A stretch of 64,000 bases of DNA from Glutamicibacter sp002979865 (GTDB taxonomy: Bacteria; Actinomycetota; Actinomycetes; Actinomycetales; Micrococcaceae). Of this stretch, positions 25,063 to 33,774 are shown piece by piece. The notes under the pieces are model-generated. The model was not told where the DNA came from. It did not search any database and saw nothing but the letters and a program-made list of their open reading frames with translations. Position numbers and translations under genes: made by a program. The stretch spans positions 2,480,001 to 2,544,000 of the forward strand of contig NZ_CP188297.1 in NCBI RefSeq assembly GCF_050030965.1, read 5' to 3'. Each line of letters starts with the position of its first letter. Position 1 is the first letter of the stretch.

Positions 25063-25863
25063 CTAGGGATTCACTGACAGATAGTGCAATTGGGCTTCCA
25101 GGGAATGGGTAGCTGCGCCCACCAAGCGCGCATCGAGGTCGGGGTAGACATGCTCCAGCAATTCAGCTGGCTGCGTGTGGACCCCGGCCTTGCCGAGTTT
25201 CTGCAAAGCCGCACGCACCTGGTCCAGCCGCGCATGCCGATGCTTGATGTACATCTGCAGCAGCGGATGCGAGGAATCATGCTGCTCGCCGTGCGCCGGA
25301 TGCAAAGCCATATCGGGCAGCGCGAGCAACCGATGCAAGGAATCCAGGTAGTCGGCCAGTGTGCCGTCCGGGTGTTCCAAGATGGTGGTGCCCCGGCCCA
25401 GCACGGTATCCCCAGTGAACAAGTGGGCACCCCCGCCCTGGCGGATGAAGCACACCGAGTCCGAGGTGTGGCCAGGGGTGAAGACCACCTGGATGATGGC
25501 GCCGGCGGCGCTGATCGTTTCGCCATCGGCGAGCACCGGGGCATCCCGGCAGTACTGCTCCAGCATGGCACGCACCGGCGCACTGGTCATCCGGTAGAGC
25601 GCATCGATGCCTCCCGTGTGATCGGCATGCCGATGGGTAATGAGCACCAGTTGGATGTCGAAGGCCGCCAGCGCCTGCAGATGGTCTTCGAGCTCAGGGC
25701 CCGGATCAATCAGGACGACCGGAGTTCCAGGAAGAAGTTCATCCACTGCAGGGTCGAACAGCAGATAGGAATTAGTCCCGTCCAACGTCATTTCAGAAGG
25801 GTTCTGCGCGCGAAGCAGGCCGATGCCTGGAGTGATAATAGTGGGCAAGGGAAGAAGAGCCAT
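25063..25863 (-). CDS. MBL-fold metallo-hydrolase (LACTB2-like)
   Basis: 266 residues with the metal-binding THRHADHTGG, later FTPGHTSDS, FTGDTVLGRG and HPAHGEQ; these supply the His/Asp ligands of a di-zinc beta-lactamase fold. The start MALLPLPTIITPGIGLLRAQ and the late winged-helix-like region fit LACTB2-type proteins, some of which are ribonucleases. It lies between two siderophore genes but on the opposite strand, so a link with iron uptake is not implied. ATG 25884 is an alternative start that would overlap the divergent permease start. Confidence 0.8.
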   Translation of the reverse strand: MALLPLPTIITPGIGLLRAQNPSEMTLDGTNSYLLFDPAVDELLPGTPVVLIDPGPELEDHLQALAAFDIQLVLITHRHADHTGGIDALYRMTSAPVRAMLEQYCRDAPVLADGETISAAGAIIQVVFTPGHTSDSVCFIRQGGGAHLFTGDTVLGRGTTILEHPDGTLADYLDSLHRLLALPDMALHPAHGEQHDSSHPLLQMYIKHRHARLDQVRAALQKLGKAGVHTQPAELLEHVYPDLDARLVGAATHSLEAQLHYLSVNP

Positions 25864-25883
25864 AGCAATGAGTGTAGGAACCA

Positions 25884-26933
25884 ATGACCGCGACTGAAAG
25901 TATTACGCGCCAAGCACCGGGGGCCAAGTCGCCAAAAGCTGGCCGGAAGCTCGGCGCCTTGCTGCTCCTTGCCCTGTTGCTCGGGCTGGCGCTGTTCGCT
26001 TCGCTGCTGCTGGGCGCGCGAAACGTCTCGATGGGCACCGTGTTCGATGCCATCTGGAATTTCGACCCGTCCAATGGCGACCAGGGCGTGGTTGCGTCCC
26101 GCTTCGCCCGCACTGTCGGAGCCATCGTGGTTGGCGCTGCCCTGGGTTTGGCTGGCGCCGGATTGCAGGGGCTGACCCGCAACCCGCTGGCCGATACCGG
26201 GATCCTGGGCTTGAACGCCGGATCCTCCATGGCCGTGGTGCTGGCGATCGCGTTCCTTGGCGTCAGCTCCCTGGCCGGAATCATGGTGGCCGCCTTCCTC
26301 GGCGCTGCTGGGGTGATGGCCTTGGTTTATCTCGTGGCCAACGTGGGCCGTGAAGGCGCCACGCCCATTAAGCTTGCGCTGGGCGGTGCCGCCATGGCTG
26401 TGGGCGTGGGCGCGATTACCAATGCGATCCTGATGATTTCCGATGCCACCATGGACCGTTTCCGCATGTGGCAGATCGGCACGTTATCCAGCAGCGGCAT
26501 CGACACCTTCCTCGGGGCCATTCCCGTGGTGGCCGCCGGGGCACTGATCGTGCTGTCCACCGCCAAGGTATCCAATGCCGTGTCCATGGGCGATGACACC
26601 GCGATCGCCTTGGGCTTCAACTTGAACCGCGCCCGGCTGATCGGCTCCATCGGGGTGGTCATTCTCGCTGGCACAGCCACCGCAGTGGCCGGGCCCATCG
26701 CCTTCGTCGGCCTGATGATCCCGCATGCCGTGCGCTTGCTGGTCGGTTCCGACTACCGCTGGCTGATGCCAGCGAGCCTGATCGCCGGGCCGATCCTGCT
26801 CTTGCTGGCTGATACGGTGGGACGAATCATCGCCCCGCCCAGCGAGATCCAGGTAGGCGTCATGTGCGCCATGCTGGGTGGACCGATCTTCATCATCATG
26901 ATGCGCAGCGGCATGAAGTCGGTGAGCCTGTGA
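25884..26933 (+). CDS. FecCD-family iron-siderophore permease (first subunit)
   Basis: 349 residues with about 9-10 membrane helices. GLAGAGLQGLTRNPLADTGILG and GPIAFVGLMIPHAVRLLVG are hallmark FecCD motifs. It forms a heterodimer with the next permease. TAGGAA lies just before ATG 25884. Its stop overlaps the next start (GTGA). A strong transport partner is the lipoprotein gene upstream, although the leftward metallo-hydrolase gene separates them. Confidence 0.9.
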   Translation: MTATESITRQAPGAKSPKAGRKLGALLLLALLLGLALFASLLLGARNVSMGTVFDAIWNFDPSNGDQGVVASRFARTVGAIVVGAALGLAGAGLQGLTRNPLADTGILGLNAGSSMAVVLAIAFLGVSSLAGIMVAAFLGAAGVMALVYLVANVGREGATPIKLALGGAAMAVGVGAITNAILMISDATMDRFRMWQIGTLSSSGIDTFLGAIPVVAAGALIVLSTAKVSNAVSMGDDTAIALGFNLNRARLIGSIGVVILAGTATAVAGPIAFVGLMIPHAVRLLVGSDYRWLMPASLIAGPILLLLADTVGRIIAPPSEIQVGVMCAMLGGPIFIIMMRSGMKSVSL

Positions 26934-28036
26934 GCACGAGCGAAATGGCAGCAGCCAACATGACCCAGCCCCGCAGCACCACGGAAACGGCCGGACCGGC
27001 GACGGCCCCGGCCTCGAAAGCCGCACCGGCGCTGGCAGCCCGCCGCAGATCCCGGGTGCGCCGCACCGCCTTGTGGATGTGTTTGGCCCTGGCGCTCGCC
27101 GTGGCGGCCTACCTGTTCTGGGGGCGGGACCGCCTCCCAGCTGCCGAAGTCTTCCAGGTGCTCAGCGGTGAAAAGGTGCCGGGCACCAGTTTCATCATCA
27201 TGTCCGACCGCCTGCCGCGCATTGCGGTGGGTGCCCTGGCCGGTGCCGGCTTGGGCATTTCCGGTGCCTTGTTCCAGCGCTGGCTGGGCAACCCGCTGGC
27301 CAGTCCCGACGTGATCGGCGTGGGCTACGGCGCATCGGCGGCCGCGGTTTTCGCGATGATCACCCTTGGCTATACCGACTGGAAGCTCAACGCCTTCGCC
27401 CTGGCCGGCGGGCTGCTGGTCGCTGCATTGATCTACTGGCTCTCGGCCTCGGGCACGCGGACCGGTCCCCGGCTGATCCTGGCGGGCCTGGCCATCGGCG
27501 CGATGCTCCAGGCGCTGATCCAGTACCTGCTGACCCAGGCGCAGGTGAATACGGCCAGCGATGTGATGCACTGGCTGACCGGCTCGCTGGCCTCGAGCAA
27601 CTGGGAGAATGCAATGCTGCTTTTGGCGTCCCTTGGCGCCATCGGCATCCTGTTGCTGCCCCTGGTGCTTCGCCAACTGAAAATGCTGGAGCTGGGCGAG
27701 GACACCGCGGCGGCCCTGGGGCTGCACGTGGGCTGGGCCCGGGCGATCTTGGTCTTTGTTGCTGTGGCCATGGGCGCCTTGCCGATTGCCGTCACCGGGC
27801 CGATGGCGTTCGTTGCCTTCCTGGCCGGCCCGATTACTGCCGCGCTGAACCGCGGCCCGATCAACATCCTGCTTTCCGGTTTGACCGGGGCAACGCTGGT
27901 GACTGTCGCCAATTTCTTTGCCGCGAACCTGTTCGCGGATCTTTCGCTGCCGGTGGGCGTTATCACCGGCGCATTCGGTGCACCCTTCCTGATTTGGATT
28001 CTGGTGCGCGCAAACTCAACTGGAAGCGGGGCATAA
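26930..28036 (+). CDS. FecCD-family iron-siderophore permease (second subunit)
   Basis: 368 residues. An N-terminal cytoplasmic extension of about 40 residues rich in Ala/Thr/Pro precedes the first helix (ALWMCLALALAVAAYLFW). Family motifs are SDRLPRIAVGALAGAGLGIS, NPLASPDVIGVGYG and GPMAFVAFLAGPI. GTG 26930 overlaps the previous stop, which supports this start over the further upstream open frame. The ATPase-reductase gene begins 3 bases after its stop. Confidence 0.88.
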   Translation: MSTSEMAAANMTQPRSTTETAGPATAPASKAAPALAARRRSRVRRTALWMCLALALAVAAYLFWGRDRLPAAEVFQVLSGEKVPGTSFIIMSDRLPRIAVGALAGAGLGISGALFQRWLGNPLASPDVIGVGYGASAAAVFAMITLGYTDWKLNAFALAGGLLVAALIYWLSASGTRTGPRLILAGLAIGAMLQALIQYLLTQAQVNTASDVMHWLTGSLASSNWENAMLLLASLGAIGILLLPLVLRQLKMLELGEDTAAALGLHVGWARAILVFVAVAMGALPIAVTGPMAFVAFLAGPITAALNRGPINILLSGLTGATLVTVANFFAANLFADLSLPVGVITGAFGAPFLIWILVRANSTGSGA

Positions 28037-28039
28037 CCC

Positions 28040-29947
28040 ATGGCCACTTTGCAGGCAAGCGATCTGACCCTGGCCTATGACAAGGTCACCATCGTCGACG
28101 AGCTGTCGCTGGATATCCCTGCCGGGCAGGTGAGCATCGTCGTCGGGGCCAACGGTTGCGGCAAGTCCACCCTGCTGCGCGCATTGTCGCGGCTGCTCAA
28201 GCCAGCCGGGGGCCAGGTGCTCCTGGACGGCGCGGACATCCACTCCAAGCCGGCCAAGGAAGTCGCCAAGACCCTGGGCTTGCTGCCGCAATCGCCCACC
28301 GCTCCGGACGGCATCACCGCCCGCGAGCTGATCAGCCGCGGCCGCTACCCGCACCAGGGCCTGTTCAAGCGCTTCTCTGCCGAGGACGAGGCAGCGGTTA
28401 ATCGCGCCATGGAGCTGACCGGCACCACCGAGCTGGCCGACCGCTCGGTGGACGAGCTCTCCGGCGGTCAGCGCCAGCGCGTCTGGATCGCCATGGCCCT
28501 GGCGCAGGAGACCGACCTGCTGCTGCTCGACGAGCCGACCACCTTCCTGGACGTGGCGCACCAGCTCGAAGTCCTGGATGTGGTCAGCGAGCTGAACCGC
28601 AGCCGCGGGATCACGGTCGTGATCGTGCTGCACGATTTGAACCTGGCCGCCCGCTACGCCGACTACCTGGTGGCGCTGCGCCACGGCAAGATCTACGCTG
28701 CCGGCCATCCCAACGATGTGGTCACCGAAAAGACCGTCAAGGATGTTTTCGGCATGCCCAGCCGCGTGATCCCCGACCCGGTGGGCGGCACTCCGCTGGT
28801 GCTTCCCATTGGCCGCCACCGGGTGCTGCGCACCGAGCAGGTGCTCGCTTCCCAGGGCATTTTCCGTACCGAAGCTTCGGCAAAGAAAACTGCGGTGAAG
28901 CAGGCGGCAAATGTGAAGCAAGCTGCCCAAGCAGCCGCCGCCCTTGATCCGCAATCAGAACGCCCGGCCCATGAGCATGTGCCGACGTTGGCCTTTGACA
29001 CCACTGTGGTCAATAGCCAGCAGCTCGCGCCATCCTTCCGCCGGGTGACCGTCAGCGGCGAGGACCTGGAGTACTTCGGCACCAACAGCCACCCGCTGGA
29101 TATGCGCATCAAGCTCTTGCTGCCACCGGCTGGCGGTACTGCGCTGACCGACGAGATCGCCTCGATGCGCCCTGGCGCGATGACCAGTCCTGCCGAGCAG
29201 CAGGGCTGGTACAAGCGCTGGTTGTCGATTGATCCCGATACCCGCGGCCACATGCGCACCTATACCGTGCGGGCCTTCCGCGAAGCCGGGCACCGGGACA
29301 ATATCGGGGCCACGGCCGAGCTGGATATCGACTTCGTGATGCACGGGCACATGGTTGACGGCCAGCTCCAGGGCGGGCCGGCTACGGAGTTCGGCGACCG
29401 GGCCAAGGTGGGCGACCAGCTGTTGCTGCTGGGCCCGAACAAGACCCTGAACGACTCCAGCTACGGCGGCATCGAGTTCCGCCGCGGCGAGGCAACCCGC
29501 GTGGTGCTGGCCGGTGACGAAACCGCCGCCCCGGCGATTTGCGCCATCCTCGAAGCCTTGCCCTCCAACGTCACCGGCCATGCGCTGATCGAGGTCCCGG
29601 AGACCACGGATATCCTCGGTGCCTCCACCCGCTCCGGCGTCTCGGTGCAGTGGCTGACCCGTGGCAGCCATGAGCATGGTGAATTGCTGCAGTCGGCCTT
29701 GCGCCAGGTAGTCGCGATTCCAGCAGCCGGCGTGGTGCATACCAACGCCGAGCCGGAAGATATCGATGTTGATGCGGACATCCTGTGGGAGACAGGCCAG
29801 GAAAATTCCGCACCGTTCTACGCCTGGATTGCCGGTGAAGCCGGCACGGTCAAGGAAATGCGCCGTTATCTGGTGCGCGATGCCGGCGTGGACCGCAAGC
29901 AGGTAGCCTTCATGGGCTACTGGCGCCGCGGGAAGACCGAGAACTAG
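28040..29947 (+). CDS. Siderophore ABC ATPase fused to a siderophore-interacting FAD reductase
   Basis: 635 residues, two proteins in one. Residues 1-265 are a FepC/FecE ATPase: Walker A GANGCGKST, signature LSGGQRQRVWIAMA, Walker B LLLLDEPTTFLD and H-loop VIVLHDLN. An Ala/Lys-rich linker (about 280-312) leads to residues 315-632, a ViuB-type siderophore-interacting protein: RRVTVSGEDLEYFG, RTYTVR (FAD binding), VLAGDETAAPAI and FYAWIAGEAGTVKEMRRYL. The first half powers import and the second should reduce the imported ferric siderophore, so import and iron release are physically linked on the inner membrane face. It lies last in the operon, with a terminator at 29967-30002. Confidence 0.9.
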   Translation: MATLQASDLTLAYDKVTIVDELSLDIPAGQVSIVVGANGCGKSTLLRALSRLLKPAGGQVLLDGADIHSKPAKEVAKTLGLLPQSPTAPDGITARELISRGRYPHQGLFKRFSAEDEAAVNRAMELTGTTELADRSVDELSGGQRQRVWIAMALAQETDLLLLDEPTTFLDVAHQLEVLDVVSELNRSRGITVVIVLHDLNLAARYADYLVALRHGKIYAAGHPNDVVTEKTVKDVFGMPSRVIPDPVGGTPLVLPIGRHRVLRTEQVLASQGIFRTEASAKKTAVKQAANVKQAAQAAAALDPQSERPAHEHVPTLAFDTTVVNSQQLAPSFRRVTVSGEDLEYFGTNSHPLDMRIKLLLPPAGGTALTDEIASMRPGAMTSPAEQQGWYKRWLSIDPDTRGHMRTYTVRAFREAGHRDNIGATAELDIDFVMHGHMVDGQLQGGPATEFGDRAKVGDQLLLLGPNKTLNDSSYGGIEFRRGEATRVVLAGDETAAPAICAILEALPSNVTGHALIEVPETTDILGASTRSGVSVQWLTRGSHEHGELLQSALRQVVAIPAAGVVHTNAEPEDIDVDADILWETGQENSAPFYAWIAGEAGTVKEMRRYLVRDAGVDRKQVAFMGYWRRGKTEN

Positions 29948-29966
29948 CGGGCAGCGGCAACCAGCG

Positions 29967-30002
29967 CCCGAGGCCCCGGCACGCATATGCTGGGGCCTCG
30001 GG
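29967..30002. terminator. Terminator hairpin between convergent genes
   Basis: An 11-bp stem (CCCGAGGCCCC, 29967-29977, with 29992-30002) is followed by TTCTATCC. It serves the siderophore operon and possibly the convergent MarR gene. Confidence 0.65.
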
Positions 30003-30022
30003 TTCTATCCGCTAGCTGGCAG

Positions 30023-30499
30023 CTAGTTCTCTTTCGCCGGGTTCTTGCAAGCGCTGCGCACCGGCCGCGGGTTCTCGCGGTCCAGGATTGCCAGCAGCCG
30101 GGTGAGCTCGGCGCGGTCCTCGTCGCCGAGCTTGTCGAAATAGCCGTCCATGCTCGAACGGCGCAATTCGGCGAGCTCGCCGAGCTGGGCGCGGCCCGTG
30201 GCACTGAGCGCAATCAACGTGGCGCGGCGATCGGCCGGATCGGGGGTGCGCACGACAAGCTCCTTGGCTTCCAGCTGGTCGACTACCTCGGTGGTCGAGC
30301 GCGCGGCGATGTGCAGCTGTTCTGCGAGCTGCGAGTTGCGCAGCCCGATCCTATCGGCCCGGGACAGCAAGGTCAGCACCCTCGATTGGTGCGGAGTGAT
30401 GCCCAGGGGAGTCAAGCTGTCCCTCCATCTGCCGCGAAGCATGCGTGAAGCGTGGAGGAAAAGATCTGCCAAGTCAGGCTTGGGCTCTTCGTTCTGCAT
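30023..30499 (-). CDS. MarR family transcriptional regulator
   Basis: 158 residues with a winged helix: HQSRVLTLLSRADRIGLRNSQLAEQL, HIAARSTTEVVDQLEAKELVVRTPDPADRRATLIALS, then dimerisation helices. It is divergent from an ABC exporter gene, the usual arrangement for a local repressor. The promoter reads TTGAAA (30536-30531), 18 bases, TATCCT (30512-30507), which puts the transcript start next to ATG 30499; with no Shine-Dalgarno, the message is probably leaderless. Confidence 0.85.
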   Translation of the reverse strand: MQNEEPKPDLADLFLHASRMLRGRWRDSLTPLGITPHQSRVLTLLSRADRIGLRNSQLAEQLHIAARSTTEVVDQLEAKELVVRTPDPADRRATLIALSATGRAQLGELAELRRSSMDGYFDKLGDEDRAELTRLLAILDRENPRPVRSACKNPAKEN

Positions 30500-30502
30500 A
30501 TG

Positions 30503-30536
30503 TTCAAGGATAGTGTGTTTCTGGGTACAATTTCAA
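30503..30536. promoter_or_regulatory. Overlapping divergent promoters of marR-type gene and ABC exporter
   Basis: Rightward: TTCAAG (30503-30508), 17 bases, TACAAT (30526-30531). Leftward: TTGAAA (30536-30531), 18 bases, TATCCT (30512-30507). Each -35 overlaps the other's -10, so one bound repressor could block both. Confidence 0.5.
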
Positions 30537-30606
30537 GATGCAACCACATAGTGAGGTTCCCTCTGTTATTCTGGACTTGAGAAATTCAGAGGTAGAGGGG
30601 GAGTCC

Positions 30607-32451
30607 ATGAGTGCAATGGGAATGCCGGGGCCGCATCCGGGCGGTGGCGGGCAAGGGCGGTCCGGCAACGCCGCCCGGGACAAGCAGCGGCTCACCGAGC
30701 ATCCGGTGTCCCTGGCGCGCATCGCCGCGCTCTTCCGGCCCCATCTGGGATCGGTGATTGCGGTCATGGTGCTGATCGTGGCAGCGTCGGTCATCGGCCT
30801 GGCCCAGCCGTTCATCATCCGCGAACTCATTGATGACGCGATTCCCAACAGCAATATCCGATTGCTGCTCTTGGGTGCCGTGGGACTGGTGCTGATCTCC
30901 CTGGCTACCGCGATTCTGGAAGTCGTCCAGACCTGGCGGGCAACCCTGATGGGCCAACGCGTCATGCATGGCCTGCGGACCGGGCTGTTCACGCACCTGC
31001 AGAAGCAATCCCTGGGATTCTTCACCAACTCGCGCTCCGGGGACGTGCAGTCGCGCCTGGTCAACGACGTGGGGCAGATGCAATCGGTGATTACCAATTC
31101 GGCCACGAGCATTGCCTCGAACCTGACCACCGTTGTGGCCACCGCCTGCGCGATGGTGGCGATCTCGTGGAAACTGAGCCTGATCTCATTGGTCGTGCTG
31201 CCGCCAGCGGTGCTGCTTGCCAAGCAAACCGCGAAACTGCGCCGCGCCGTGACAGGAAAGCGCCAGCGCGAGATGTCGAACCTGGCTTCGCTGATCGACG
31301 AGCGCCTGAGCATCTCCGGGGTCCGCCTGGCCAAGATCATGGGCACCGGAGCCGCTGATGCGGCGGCCTTCGGAGAGTCCAGCCACAAGCTCATCGACCT
31401 GGAAATGAAAAGCGCTTTGGCCGGGCGTTGGCGCATGGCCACGATGAGCATCATTTTCGCGGCCATCCCCGCGGTGCTGTACATCGTGGCGGGGCTGCCC
31501 GCCACCGGGCAGGGAATGAGCATCGGCACCTTGGTGGCCTTTACCGGGCTGCAGGCCGGAATCTTCCGTCCGGTCATGGGCATGATGCAGATTTCGGTCC
31601 AGTGGGTCTCGGCCTTGGCCTTGTTCAGCCGCGTCTTCGAATACCTGGATACGGACCAGGCGCTGCCGGTACCCCAGCGGCCGCGAGCGGTCGAACCCGG
31701 GAAGCTGCGTGGCGAAGTGCAATTGCGCAATGTCAGCTTCCGCTACCCCGAGGCTGACCGCGCCACCCTGGAACAGCTGGATTTGACCCTGGAGGCGGGA
31801 ACAATGACCGCGGTTGTCGGTTCCACCGGTTCGGGAAAGTCCACCCTGGGGTCCTTGCTGCCCCGGCTGCTTGACCCTACCGAGGGCCAGGTATTGCTCG
31901 ACGGCATTGACCTGAAGGAATTCGATCCTGAAGGCATCGCCCAGGCGGTCTCCGTCGTTGCCCAGGAAAGCTACCTGCTGCATGCTTCGATTCGGGAGAA
32001 CCTCCTGTGGGCAGCGCCCCAGGCCACCGAGGAAGAGCTCTGGCAGGCGCTGGAAGCCGCGCAGATTGCGCAGCTGGTCCGCAGCCTGCCGCAGGGCCTG
32101 GAAACCCAGGTGGGGCAGCGCGGCCACCGTTTCTCCGGTGGCGAGCAGCAGCGACTGGCTATTGCCCGCACCATGCTGCGCAAGCCCAAGGTCCTGGTGC
32201 TCGACGAGGCGACCAGTGCCCTGGATACGGTCACCGAGGCTTTGGTGCAGCGGGCGCTGGACGAGCTCGCACTGGGGCGAACTACCTTGCTGATCGCGCA
32301 CCGGTTGAGCACCGTGATGCGAGCGGACCGCATCGTCGTGCTAGAAGCTGGCCGGATTGCCGAAGCGGGAACTTTTGACGAGCTGGTCCAGCTTGGCGGG
32401 CAATTCGCCCAGCTGGTAGCCAAGAGCGAACTGGCCGAAAGGGCCAGCTAG
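30607..32451 (+). CDS. ABC exporter, fused membrane and ATPase domains (multidrug type)
   Basis: 614 residues: a six-helix exporter domain (about 35-310) followed by the ATPase with Walker A GSTGSGKST, Q-loop VAQESYLLHASIRENL, signature FSGGEQQRLAIARTM and Walker B VLVLDEATSALD. It is a half-transporter that should act as a dimer to export drugs or lipids. GGGGGAG just before ATG 30607 fixes the start; the frame is open 23 codons upstream. The N-terminus has an odd Gly/Pro-rich tail (GMPGPHPGGGGQGRSG). Its stop overlaps that of the convergent second MarR gene. Confidence 0.88.
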   Translation: MSAMGMPGPHPGGGGQGRSGNAARDKQRLTEHPVSLARIAALFRPHLGSVIAVMVLIVAASVIGLAQPFIIRELIDDAIPNSNIRLLLLGAVGLVLISLATAILEVVQTWRATLMGQRVMHGLRTGLFTHLQKQSLGFFTNSRSGDVQSRLVNDVGQMQSVITNSATSIASNLTTVVATACAMVAISWKLSLISLVVLPPAVLLAKQTAKLRRAVTGKRQREMSNLASLIDERLSISGVRLAKIMGTGAADAAAFGESSHKLIDLEMKSALAGRWRMATMSIIFAAIPAVLYIVAGLPATGQGMSIGTLVAFTGLQAGIFRPVMGMMQISVQWVSALALFSRVFEYLDTDQALPVPQRPRAVEPGKLRGEVQLRNVSFRYPEADRATLEQLDLTLEAGTMTAVVGSTGSGKSTLGSLLPRLLDPTEGQVLLDGIDLKEFDPEGIAQAVSVVAQESYLLHASIRENLLWAAPQATEEELWQALEAAQIAQLVRSLPQGLETQVGQRGHRFSGGEQQRLAIARTMLRKPKVLVLDEATSALDTVTEALVQRALDELALGRTTLLIAHRLSTVMRADRIVVLEAGRIAEAGTFDELVQLGGQFAQLVAKSELAERAS

Positions 32452-32933
32452 CACTGGCCATCTTTCAGTCCCTGCTTTTCCAGCGAGGCCAGGATCTTCG
32501 GCAGCGCCGATTCCAATGCCGTGCGTTCGGAGGGGCTCAGGGAATCGAAAATGGTTTCACGCACGAAGCTCACGTGGGTTGGCGCGGCTTCCTCAATGGT
32601 CTTGCGCCCCTGGGCGGTGAGCGTAATCTGGTGCCCGCGGCGGTCGGTCTCATCTGAGCAGCGGCTGACCAGGCCCTTGGCTTCCATGCGGCGCAGCAGG
32701 TGGGAGAGTCGCGAGCGGTCCCAGCGCAATGCGGTCGCCACGTCGGCCGGGCGTAGACTTGGTTCGGTTGTTTCCGAAAGCACAGCCAGCACCGAGTATT
32801 CACCGGAGAGCATGTTCGAATCGCGCAGCAGCTGGCGATCCATGCCACTGGGGAACTGCCAGAGGAACTCGCGTATGGTGCGCCAGAGGTCCTGCTCGCT
32901 GTCGGTGAGCCAGCGGGTCTCTTCGCTCTTCAT
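32448..32933 (-). CDS. MarR family transcriptional regulator
   Basis: 161 residues with a winged helix: LRPADVATALRWDRSRLSHL, LRRMEAKGLVSRCSDETDRRGHQITLT. AGGA 6 bases upstream supports ATG 32933 over ATG 32969. It is divergent from an FMN-reductase-like gene; in related arrangements such regulators respond to quinones, hypochlorite or other electrophiles, but no sensing Cys cluster is obvious here apart from one Cys in SRCSDE and the terminal Cys. Its stop codon overlaps that of the ABC exporter by 4 bases. Confidence 0.85.
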   Translation of the reverse strand: MKSEETRWLTDSEQDLWRTIREFLWQFPSGMDRQLLRDSNMLSGEYSVLAVLSETTEPSLRPADVATALRWDRSRLSHLLRRMEAKGLVSRCSDETDRRGHQITLTAQGRKTIEEAAPTHVSFVRETIFDSLSPSERTALESALPKILASLEKQGLKDGQC

Positions 32934-32980
32934 TCTCTTTCCTAACCATGTTGTCCCCATGGGGGACATTCAAAATATTG

Positions 32981-33049
32981 TTGACGCATCAATCATCTCC
33001 TGTATAGTGGAATTTAGCAAGAGAAGATGACGTGTCAACTAAATTGTTG
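32981..33049 (+). promoter_or_regulatory. Promoter and candidate MarR operators before the FMN reductase
   Basis: TTGACG (32981-32986), 16 bases and TATAGT (33003-33008) form a good rightward promoter. TTGA-CGCA-TCAA (32981-32992) overlaps the -35 and CAAC-N6-GTTG (33036-33049) lies just past the start; both are candidate sites for the divergent MarR protein. Confidence 0.5.
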
Positions 33050-33074
33050 GCCGGAGAACTCCAAGGAGAGCAAC

Positions 33075-33650
33075 TTGTCGAAGATCGCTATCGTTACCGG
33101 TTCCACCCGTCCAGGACGTGTCAACCAGGGCGTCGCCCAATGGGTGCTGGCCAGGGCCCAGGAATTCGGTGGTGCCGACTACGAGCTGGTGGACATCGTC
33201 GAGTTCAACCTGCCGATGCTCGACGAGCCGTTCCCGGCCGCCTACCAGAACTACCAGAACGGGCACACCAAGGCCTTCGCCGCCAAGATGAGCGAATTCG
33301 ATGGATACATTTTCATTGTTGGCGAGTACAACCACTCCGTCCAGCCTGCATTGGCCAACGCACTGAGCTACCTGAATGCAGAACTGAACAACAAGGCCGC
33401 CGGCATGGTCGGATACGGCTCCGCCATGGGCTCGCGTGCCGTGGAGCACCTGCGCGGGATCCTCTCGGAACTGCAGATCGCCCACGTGCAGAAGACCGGC
33501 ATGTTCTCGCTATTCTCCGACTTCGAGAACTTCTCGGCTTTCGCTCCGACCGAACGGTCGGCCAATAGCGTGCAGCCCATGCTTGAACAGGTGCTCGCCT
33601 GGAGCAAGGCGATGCGCACCGTACGTGAAGGCGCCACGGTCAACGCCTAG
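33075..33650 (+). CDS. NADPH-dependent FMN reductase (quinone-reductase-like)
   Basis: 191 residues with a flavodoxin-like fold: KIAIVTGSTRPGRVNQGVA (FMN phosphate loop), a FNLPMLDEP stretch, GYIFIVGEYNHSVQPALANA (flavin ring contact) and AGMVGYGSAMGSRAVEHLR. Members reduce FMN, azo compounds, quinones or chromate with NAD(P)H. The start is TTG 33075, because AAGGAGA lies 6 bases upstream and homology begins exactly there. Divergence from a MarR gene suggests induction by redox-active compounds. Confidence 0.85.
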   Translation: MSKIAIVTGSTRPGRVNQGVAQWVLARAQEFGGADYELVDIVEFNLPMLDEPFPAAYQNYQNGHTKAFAAKMSEFDGYIFIVGEYNHSVQPALANALSYLNAELNNKAAGMVGYGSAMGSRAVEHLRGILSELQIAHVQKTGMFSLFSDFENFSAFAPTERSANSVQPMLEQVLAWSKAMRTVREGATVNA

Positions 33651-33774
33651 ACCGGGTAGAAATCGGCGGGGGAATGGAAAAGTGCATTGCGCCATTTCCA
33701 TACCTGCCCAACTGCCATAGTCTCGAGGTGAATGGTTTATGCACGGGACTTCAAAATTCTTTGGAAGGAATGCG

